From NCBI RefSeq assembly GCF_022376445.1, contig NW_025955703.1, forward strand, positions 1-13,725: a stretch of DNA of 13,725 bases, given 5' to 3'. Every line of letters begins with the position of its first letter. The first letter of the stretch is position 1. Made by a program: the position numbers and the translations under genes. The DNA is from Fomitopsis serialis (Eukaryota > Basidiomycota > Agaricomycetes > Polyporales > Fomitopsidaceae). Below are positions 1 through 8,369 of this stretch, one piece after another. The notes beneath the pieces are model-generated. The model was given only the letters and a program-made list of their open reading frames with translations, searched no databases and was not told the origin of the DNA.

Positions 1-1962
1 CCTGGAGCCTGGCTCGCACGAGGTCGTCTGGGGACATTCGGCCAGGTATTGCACTCAGTGTCTTCATTCAAACGACGTGTATGTCGTGACCCTCTTTACT
101 CAATGGGAAATGACTATAGCTGTTCTTGACAGTACTTGGACCGAGAGCTTTGTGAAGCAATGCTTCGACGACGCAATCGGACGCGGCGCCCACTTCGACT
201 GGGCTACCTACCTCGTATGCGTACGTTCAGGCTGACGATATTCTTTGGTCTTGATGTACCTGTTGATCACTTGCGATTAGGATTCGCCGGATGGGAACGG
301 CCAGCTCTATCAAAGAACAGCATGCAAAGAGCTTGCACAACAAGTACTAGAGCTACGCGAGGATGAAGATGCACTAGATGCATACCTAGTCGACCTTCAA
401 GACCTTGTGGACAGTATCCGCCCAGTAAGTTTGATATCATTTCTTTGTCTCCTTCATACGCTGAGTCGAACTGCGTGAACACAGCATGCGAAGGCTTGTC
501 GTAAATGGTATAAGAAGTTTCTTGACAGGCGGTTACGTCGGTGAGTGATCACGTTGAGAGTCCTGTTGATCCTTACGAACATATGGATTCAGTATTATCG
601 AAAAGCTCCGAGAGGAGGAAGAATGGGATGCTGACTTGGACAAAATGTCCGAAGAAGATTTCGCCCCCCTGAAAACATACAGAAATGTTGTTCTCCCCAA
701 AGAACTCAACAATAATGGTCTGTGCCGTCAATACTTGTTACTCCCCTTTGTGGCTAATCGTAGTGATAGAATGGCGAGAGATTCGCGGCGAGATTGTCGT
801 GTCTCTGTCAGAGTACAGAGACGCACGCCTGCGCGAAGAACGCGCGGCGCTCATCCAGCGGCGCCTCCTTGACCTACGCCGGGTCGTCTGCAAGCTTCAG
901 CTCGGCGATCGGGGCTTCCGCACGCCCGAGCAAGATTTCGGCCCAAGGTTCGCGGACTTCGCCCTGATGCCCGAGTTCCGCACGCTCGTGGAGGCCCCGA
1001 GCGACATGGTCATCAAGAGGAGCACTTTCCGCCGGAAGTGCTCCCAGCTGCCTGAGCTCTTCGATCGGTTCGACGCGGGCAGGGAGGCGCAGCTTGCGCG
1101 TCTGCTCGCGGATCGGCTTGGCCGACGGGCGGACGCTCCTAGCACAGAAATACTCAATCTCGCAGTCGCATGGTTCCAATGCGACCAGTGCAAGAAATTC
1201 ATGCGCTGCCCCGGTGTCTTCGCCCACCAGTGCCAGCGGCCTTACTATGGCGAAACCGACCGCGAGGACTTCGAGGACCCATATGTATACGATGTAGCAA
1301 AAGCCTCAACGTTCCACGCGTGGTCAACGACGAAGCTCCACCCGATCCCAGAGGAGGACCTCGCGGCGCTGCGATCTCTTATCGCCGCATGTGGACTCGA
1401 CCTGGAGAGTGCGACTGCGGAGGATATGGACGCCCTCGACGTGCGCGTCACATGCGACGAGATACCGGTGCCCTATGCTAGTAAGAGCGAGGGAAAACTC
1501 GTCATGAACTGGCGCAGGGCGGTGAGCTATCCTTCTCTAAATCCTTGCTTTGCAATCTCGCTGACGTGCCGCTTAGGTCCTTATGCTGCCGATGGTACAT
1601 GGCTGCAAGACAGTCAAGTGGGTTCGCGCCTCGGACGCCGACAAGCGCCGCGCACTCAGCCTCGAGGCGAAGGCGCACCAGGCGCTGCTCAAGAAACCGG
1701 AACACCAGAAGTTCCTGCAGTGTGCACGGTGCGACGAGCCGTGGTGGCTCGTCACCGAGTCACACGGTGACGTGTTCCTCGTAGCTGACCATCTGAGGAG
1801 ACAGTGAGTTCCTTGCTATGATGTACTGTTGCCAGTAGCTGACATCGCGACTTTCGTAGTCACCATATCTCGATGGCGGAAATACACTCGAAGGGTGTCT
1901 ACATGTATATGCACCCTGACGGTGTACCCGAGACACCTGAGGTGTGGCTCCCATTCCTTTAG
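1..1962 (+). CDS. Unrecognised Cys/His-cluster protein, 5'-partial, eight exons
   Basis: Model: exons <1-45, 133-220, 281-424, 485-540, 593-717, 770-1521, 1577-1803 and 1860-1962 (TAG at 1960). All introns are GT..AG, 52-87 nt, and every phase joins without a stop, giving 512 visible residues; the start lies left of the window. Intron 5 could instead end at 763, adding one residue net. The N-terminal ~280 residues are charged and mostly helical in character, with an Arg/Glu-rich stretch after residue 154 that could be coiled coil. Two metal-ligand-like clusters follow. The first has C290, C293, C299, H305 and C307. The second has C452, C455, H475, H479 and H480, resembling a C2H2 finger with long spacing, followed by a short C-terminal tail. 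These layouts suggest zinc binding, but I do not recognise the family. Function is unknown; nucleic-acid or protein binding would be a guess. Confidence is high that it is a gene, low on role. Confidence 0.85.
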
Positions 1963-4403
1963 AGAGATGAGCAGACGAGATTTTAGTCGGGACTGACCCC
2001 GACTGCTGGCATTTTACGACTGCTGTACTGATTGTAGAAGAACATTGTTTGTAAAATAGTCTGTATCGTACATCGCCAAAACCTGTAGCCATACGGACAC
2101 TGTTGTAAATTCAGACAATCACAATGTTGTGATCTCGGTGTAGAACATCACGCGTGCGCTCGAAGTCCGTATACCGCAAGGGACTGTTACTGGGTCACTT
2201 TCGCTCGCTGGGACACCGACGTTATACCCTGGACCCTCCGCAAGGCTCCGTGACGAATCCAATGATTGCATTCGTCTATCATATGCCAATGCCGCTGTTC
2301 AAACAACGTTCGTACCCGGCCATGTACTCGGAGCTCAATTCACTCCCGCAATCACGAAACCGCGCGCCACGCACAAGAAGTGATCCGAGCTTCGTATGTA
2401 CTCACCACGAATCACAATCACAGTCCTTGCGTGGCCGTGACGGCCGTGGGATGCCCCCTGCGGCGTGCCTGGTTTCTCGGTGCTTTTCCACCATCCCCGC
2501 GCCGGCCTCGAAGCCGACTTTCCGGGAAAGCAAGGTTTGATGTGGGTGGATGGACACTGGGTGGACATATGTAGGTGGACATGCGGGCACTGTTCCTGGC
2601 CCGTTCAGGATCGATCGAGAGGAATCGGCGGGTCCGGATTGACGGAATCGGCGCGGGAGGGTTGTGTGTATGGGCGTCTGTGGTGAGGGGTGCGACGATC
2701 CGAATCTAGTGGATTGCGATCAGGCTGGGCGCCGTGCATCAATATCGCTGTACGCAGGCGTTATGTATAGTACTTACGTAGCTGGCGAGGGTGACTCGGT
2801 GAGGGCGTGGCAGCCTGAGAGTAGTGACGACACCGCGACACGCGTTACGCACAAGGCGCATCCCGTGCGGTGGGTGTGGCATTAAGCATACAGTTGTCAG
2901 CTAGCCGTCAGCAGGCCCCGGAGCTTGCGCCCTCTCGTAAGCCGTGAGCCGCGGCGGGCACATACAACCGAGTAACGTCGCGTATGTAAGTTGTGTGTGT
3001 GTGGTTCCCCGGGTACTCTGCGTCTGAGCTCTGCAGGCGGTGGAACAGAGGGCGGCACGGATCATGTCAGGACGGGGTCATCAGAGCGATAACCTGGCGA
3101 TATGTAGCCGTCCGAGCTTTGCGAGCTGTGAACCGATTCATCATTTGGTCACTTTGGACTCGGATCTTGGAGGATGAAGGGAGGACGCGGCACCCGTATT
3201 CGACGCGATAATGTTTAAATCACATCACTTTCAGCGTGGACTTCATACATGATGTGTATTCGGCACACGTACGTAATCATGCCCTCGGCCAGCACGAGTG
3301 TACGCCGTATGCGGTGTTCGTCTAGACAATCGACTCGGATCGCAGAGTCAGCATTCATCGTCCGCATGATTTATGCTCAACGGACCCGGGAGAGCTACGA
3401 ACGAATCATGTTTGCACCTCTTGGGCTAGAGGAGCTGCTATGCGATCACTCAGTACCGACCTATGACGGATCAAGACGCACGCGTACAGATCCTGCCGGC
3501 GTTGGTTGGCTCCGAGGTCATGCCAGCATAGCACCTAAGCCGCCGCTGGCAATCCGGTCATTTGAGAGCCAAATCCACGGCTCTGGCGGGCCTTCGATGG
3601 CTTTCCACAGTACGACGCGACCAAAGCCATTGTGCAGGACGGCGGTGCAATTCTACGCCGTAGTCACCGGTACAGGCGTCAGCCATCACGCAGGAGGGCT
3701 GCTTCGCAATACCCAATATCAATCTTGGGGCGCGTGGGCACGAAGGACGGGGTCGAAGGGTCGAGGAGGGCGCACCGATTTGCGGCCGCATACTGTACCG
3801 TGTCGTCCTATTCTGCTACGTTGAGAGCGACAGCGCCGGCACCCGTGGAGGTCCGAGTCTCTAAGAACACCTGCAGAACGATCGAAACTAGCGAAGGTGC
3901 ATCCCTGGACCGTCGCGCGGCGGACGGGTCACTCGACACAGAGATATCCACTGAACACTCGCCTGCGCATACGCATATGAGACGTCGGACCATCCTTGCC
4001 CTCTCTATTCTGTTAAACAGCGTGCCATCCACACGACCCACTAGAGAAAGACAAATTGAGCAAAAATGCATACAAGGAACATAGTCTCCCCTAGGCAGAC
4101 CCTAAAGAGGATCTCTTTGACGGAGCGGAGGGCGGTCTTCTAAGGGAAGGAACCTCTGACATCATCGTCCCGAGCTAGACGCACAAACAGACTTGCACCG
4201 TCCGTCTGGGAGTGGGTGCCCGGGAATGGAAATCGGAGGGCAGAAAGGCCGGCCACAGCCAAGTGCGCTCGATTCCATTTCCACGCCCTTCGCGATCTTC
4301 GAAGCACCGTGCACGAACTCGGAACGGCCGCAGGACAATCCAGGGCCGCAGAACGCGCATGACGTATGATAGCTGCGAGAGCACGGTGAAGCACGCGCAT
4401 CGC
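1963..4403. other. Intergenic stretch, no supported gene
   Basis: About 2.4 kb between gene 1 and the minus-strand gene. Open frames here (up to 191 codons, 3249-3824 plus) do not show the third-position G/C preference or splice-linked continuation of the neighbouring genes. One stretch around 3590-3800 in the frame of position 3632 reads somewhat protein-like but is closed upstream by a TGA and has no recognisable motif; a decayed gene fragment is possible. A short GT repeat lies near 2990-3003. I see no tRNA, terminal inverted repeat or transposase motif. Confidence 0.5.
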
Positions 4404-5128
4404 CTAGGGAACGCCGTCGAGTTCAGCCTGCACCTTTTCGAACGCACGGTCAGACCACTGCGCCTTCGGGGGCTTCGGTCAGACGTTCGAGTCGCGGGGC
4501 CCAGGCCCGCCGACGCGCGACGCCGTCCGGTACACTCGTCCGCGGTAGAACGTCCGATCCCAGCCTTTCCCGTTGATGCGGCAGATGTCGCTGATGGATG
4601 ATGGGCCGCCGCTCGAGCCGCGCGACGGTGGAGTGCCAAAGAATAAGGCGCGTCGCAAGGGATGCCGAGTGCGTCGCGGGCTCCAACGCAGGAAGATTGC
4701 GCACCACGCACACGTCTGGGGGTGTGCAGGAGTCAGACATGTACGTTATGTACATGGCGGAGGAGGAGGGAAACAGGGCGGACTTGGGGGGACAGATCAT
4801 TTGGGTGCGGTGCGGGCTGGCAGTTTTACTGCTTTGAGTGGAGCGGTACGGCATCATCACGGCAAGTTGTGGAAAGGTAGTACGTACCGTCTGCGAGTGG
4901 GCGAGCAAGTGCAACAGGATGGCGAACTGACTGGGAAATATGTATGAGGAGGAGGGCGCAACGCGGCGGGCGAGAATGGGGTCCAGGCTCGCATCCTCGG
5001 CTAGTCTTGCGAAGCAGTCAGGGAAACAGTGCGAAGCTCAGGCTCGCAGGCGGGCGAAGGGACAGGCCGTGGCCCGGATCGGCGGGAGAGACGGCGGCGA
5101 TTGGCCAAGGGGCGCCGGACGACGTCAT
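4404..5128 (-). CDS. Uncertain minus-strand gene or gene remnant, unknown function
   Basis: Two blocks look truly coding on the minus strand. Block A runs from about 5037 to 4888 and reads DPILARRVAP and FAILLHLLAHSQT. Block B runs from 4715 to the TAG at 4406-4404, with ICRINGKGWDRTFYRGR and, at its end, WSDRAFEKVQAELDGVP. A strong donor (GTACGT, first base 4887) and an acceptor after CCCCCAG (last base 4716), preceded by a CTGAC branch site, join A to B in frame; the 172-nt intron is long for this window. Block B contains an in-frame TGA (4481-4479). That TGA sits inside a CTGAC branch-site motif 21 nt before a GCGCAG acceptor, so a 57-nt (4514-4458) or 78-nt (4535-4458) phase-0 intron would remove it. 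An ATG at 5128 in good context opens a 36-codon frame that does not join block A cleanly. The 5' part of block B also reads well in another frame (RNLPALEPATHSASL). It may therefore be frameshifted, a pseudogene, or spliced differently. Family not recognised. Confidence 0.42.
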
Positions 5129-5519
5129 TGTGGCGCGGTGCCGGCGCATCGGCGGCGGGCCGGTCTCTGGTGGGACGGGGGCGCGAGCGGGCGGTGGCAG
5201 AGGGTGGGGTGCGGGGCGCGGACTCGGGGGCCGGCTTGTTAATTACCCTCTCCCTGCGCCAACGCTGGGACCCCGCCCATCGGTTCGCATTTGCTCCATC
5301 TCTCGAGACTCTCGTTGTGCGCGTGCCACCAGTGACGACTCCACACCACCACCTCCATAGCCACCGCTCTCCTCAACTGCATACGACCTGCGCTGACGCC
5401 CGGAGCTAAGCACAGGCCGCTCTCCACTCGCCACTTGACACGCCTTGCGACCCACCACCACCACTGGCAACCAGAACACCTCCACCGAGTTCATACGAAG
5501 GCAGTCATTCGCCTGCTCC
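5129..5519. promoter_or_regulatory. Divergent intergenic region upstream of the Hsp20-domain gene
   Basis: About 390 bases between the candidate minus-strand start at 5128 and the Hsp20 gene start at 5520. The left part is G-rich on the plus strand. One AT-rich element, TTAATTA (5239-5245), stands out about 275 bases before the ATG. The last 120 bases are C-rich with CCACC repeats (around 5341-5356 and 5451-5462), like a fungal 5' leader. I found no clear heat-shock element (alternating GAA/TTC units) and no TATA box close to the start. A shared bidirectional promoter is an inference from the head-to-head layout only. Confidence 0.4.
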
Positions 5520-8352
5520 ATGCAGCCTCCTGTACAGAACCGTCAAAACGAGCCGTCCGCGGTGCCCACTCAGGACGGCCATCTGCTTGCCTCGATTGCC
5601 TCGCCTGCTTCTCCCGCTGCGACCTTGGGCACGACGAGTGCCCCACGACCGCCGCTACGCGCGTCCGCGTCAGACCCCGAGCAGAGCCTCGCGATCCCTT
5701 TCGAGCAGCTCTCGCTGTACGACCAGGACCAGATACGCCGGCGCCAGCAACAGGACAGGCAGATCGTGGACCACACGACGCACGCGCCAAACAACCCGTT
5801 TGTGGGGTCCGATCTGGAGAGGGAGACGCAGTACGTGGACGAGAGCAGCATGCTGCGGCAGAGACTCGGGCAGGACGCGAAGGGCAAGGCACCGGATCAT
5901 GGCTATGGTAAGTGTGTATTCATTCGTGCTGTCATTAGTCGTGTCTCGCTGCGCCTGCGTCGTCCCTGCTAAGCAGTGCGTCCACGCTACGGTGTCGGTA
6001 GGGCAGGCGATCAGAGAGATGTGCGGGGGAATGGCGCGCCACACGTCAGCGCTTCGCGAAGGTTCAGGAATTTGGCGGGTGCACGACGGCTGCGGCGGTC
6101 TGGACGGTGCAGAAGCCAGAATGGACGGTGCGTCGGTGGCGGGCGATCGGAGATGCGCGTCGGGCACTTGCCGCGGAGTCCGGACGCGTCACGGCGAGTC
6201 CCCGATCAGCCGTCATCGATGCCGGCCAGTGCACCGGGTCCGTGCACCGTCGGTCATGGGCGTCGCGTAGACGACGGGGAGCCGTCCGCGTGCTTCTACC
6301 GCGCTGCACGCGCCATCTTACGTACGCCGGGTCGCGCCCTTGCGAGTGCGCCCGCCGTCGTCGTCGCCCTGGTGGGCAGCGGCGGCGGGCAGTGGACGGC
6401 AGAGGCCGTGAGAGGCGCAGCGGAGGCTAAACGGCAATCTGGAGGCGATTAGATGGGCTTCTACTGCGGCCGGGCGGGCACGGACGGCGCCGGGCGTGTG
6501 CACGAGGCGGAGCGTGGACGCATGTGGCAGGTGAGAGAGGGCGCGTTGCCTGCCGCTCGCGTGCTGCCACGGCGTCCGGCGCGGGCTCCCATATACCTGC
6601 GCATCTCGCCACCCCCCGTCTCGCTCCTCTTCCCTTTCTCCGAGCCATGAGCAAGTCGTGCTGATGCGCCCTCTTCCTCTCCCCTCCCCCCTCCCTCCCC
6701 TCCAGCATCAGCTGCCCCGTCCCGTCCACGACCAGCATCGAGGACTACGACTCCCGCCGGCCCCAAACCTCAGCGACCCGACCTTCCTCACCGCAACTCT
6801 TCATTCAAACGTCACGCTTCCTTCGACTCTCCCCGCGAGGTCCCCCTCCCGTACATGCCCCATTCGCATATGCATCACCTCTCCTACTCGCAAACACAGC
6901 AACATGATGTCCCTCCCTTCCCCCACGTAATGGGCGATGGCGTCGAGGTCGCCGCTCAGGCATCGCCCCCACTGTTTATGCCCTATGACCGTCCGTCGCC
7001 CGTGGTCATCGCACCCGCGACATCTGCATCTGATCACCATGGCTCGACCCCCGCATCTACGTCGTCTAGCGAGAGCAGCCTTAGTACGTCGTCCTTGTCT
7101 TCATCGCAGGCCTCAATGTCTCGCGTCGACACACCCATGGACACCGGTGGCAGCCTGCCTACCGCGAGCGGTACCAATCCTTACTTCGCTGGCGCTGTGC
7201 CCGGGCTCTCGTCTGCATCCGCGTCCGGGTCCGCGTCCTCGTCGGTATTCTCCCAAATGCAGCAGACATATTCTCCGGGGTAGGGAAGGCGCCGCAGGCG
7301 GGCCCTGTCCCGTTGTTCGCCCGCCCGTGCTCCACGCCGGATGCCTCGAGTCCGATGGCACCGCCCCCGCCGCGAATACACTCCCCCATCCGGTGCGCGC
7401 CGCCACGGGTATGCCTGACCGGACCTCCACGGTGAGCCTCCCGCTGCCTGCGCATACCCCGTACCATACCCTGCCGAGTGCGGAGGGCAACACTGCTTCT
7501 GCGGTATCGTCGTCCGCGTCACGACCGCCGCCGCTCGAATACCACTCGTCCTCCTCCAGCTCGGGCATCTCCCTTCCTACGCCCCCCTCGTCCTATTCCG
7601 CCTCCCCCGCCGTCCCGAACCCCCCACGCATGCCCGCGCGTGCACGCCACTCGGACCCGTTCGACCGCGCTTCGTCACCCCCGCTCGGTCGGCTACTCGA
7701 GCGCGTATACGCCGCGACAGAGGCGTCCTCGACCGGGCCCGCGACAACGTTTATGGACCGCGAGGCGTTGCGCGAGAGGAGGGAGGCGCCACCGCCGCGG
7801 ATCACCCCCGAGAACCTGCCGCCGCCTGCTCCGCCACAGGTGCTGACACCGCCGCCGCCGCCCGTGAGCGAGGAAGGGCAGGGACAGAGACCGTACGAAC
7901 CCTTTTTGGCGCATGCGTTGCCGTCGAACGATGCGTGGATCGCGGTGGAGACGGTGCCGAGGGAGTATAGGTTGCTTGTGAAGTTGCCCGGGTTTAGAAG
8001 GGACGCGATGTGAGTGGTTGTCGGTTGTTGTACTCTGCAGTGAACTGACTTTGCTTCTGCTTCGTACGCCTTGGGCCGCTCTCTTTAGCACACTCTCGAC
8101 AAGAAAACGAAGGATATTGCATGTCGTGGCGGATTCGTGGGAGCCCAATGGTGGTGCGTGCTTTTACCCTCTCTGTTTGTCTAGCTCTCATGTCATCGTA
8201 TTTTTGTTGTGCCCCATCTAGGCCACTTCGAACGCCGCATATCGTTCGGGTACGACGCCGACCTAGGACAGGTCCGCGCCGAGTTCGACGGCGAGTACCT
8301 ACATGTCATCATCCCCCGGCGACAGTTCAATGTCAACTTCTGGAGTCTCTGA
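5520..8352 (+). CDS. Hsp20/alpha-crystallin domain protein with long disordered N-terminus
   Basis: Small-heat-shock-type protein. The family acts as ATP-independent holdases that bind unfolding proteins, but this one is far longer than the usual 150-250 residues, so the role may be specialised. Exons: 5520-5907, 6706-8009 (interrupted, see below), 8089-8153 and 8222-8352. The ATG at 5520 is the first in frame; the upstream in-frame codon at 5445 is TTG. The N-terminal ~480 residues are low complexity: Gln/Arg-rich near 100, Ser-rich near 240-265, Pro-rich near 448-470. The alpha-crystallin domain covers roughly residues 488-570, with YRLLVKLPGF, RRILHVVADSWEPNG, GHFERRISFGYDADLGQVR and LHVIIPRR, then a short tail. 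Exon 2 changes frame near 7280, where TAG (7281-7283) interrupts. Options are an intron 7280-7436 (GTAGGG donor, CTGAC branch site at 7415, weak GAG acceptor), which gives 576 residues, or a small indel or sequence error. Gene and domain are firm; the middle of exon 2 is not. Confidence 0.88.
5908..6705 (+). other. Unusually long first intron of the Hsp20-domain gene
   Basis: 798 nt from GTAAGT (5908) to TCCAG (6705), phase 1; other introns here are roughly 50-100 nt, up to about 170 nt in uncertain models. The 3' end has a CTGAT branch-site candidate at 6661 and a very long pyrimidine tract (6671-6703). Exon 1 (G) and exon 2 (CA) combine in frame and both flanks read as coding, so the boundaries are well supported. 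The middle is G-rich and I find no convincing extra exon. A CATATA element near 6591, a pyrimidine-rich leader and an ATG at 6648 (five codons, then TGA) resemble a small internal promoter plus upstream ORF, but this is speculative. Confidence 0.7.
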
Positions 8353-8369
8353 GCTCCCCTCGGGAGCTC
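8351..8369 (+). terminator. Perfect 8-bp hairpin overlapping the Hsp20 gene stop codon
   Basis: GAGCTCCC (8351-8358), loop CTC, GGGAGCTC (8362-8369). The left arm includes the last two bases of the TGA stop (8350-8352). It would form a GC-rich stem at the start of the 3' UTR. Whether it affects translation end, mRNA stability or 3' processing is unknown; it is not a bacterial-type terminator because no T-run follows. Confidence 0.4.

Noticed and set aside
3249..3824. 191-codon plus-strand open frame
   Set aside because: Codon use is unlike the neighbouring genes, no domain is recognisable, and a second frame overlaps it with similar quality.
4175..4711. 178-codon minus-strand open frame
   Set aside because: Arg/Ser/Ala-rich shadow; the overlapping frame ending at 4404 carries more plausible codons and residues.
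5587..6270. 227-codon open frame
   Set aside because: Out-of-frame shadow of Hsp20 exon 1 that continues into the long intron; Arg/Ser-rich with no family features.
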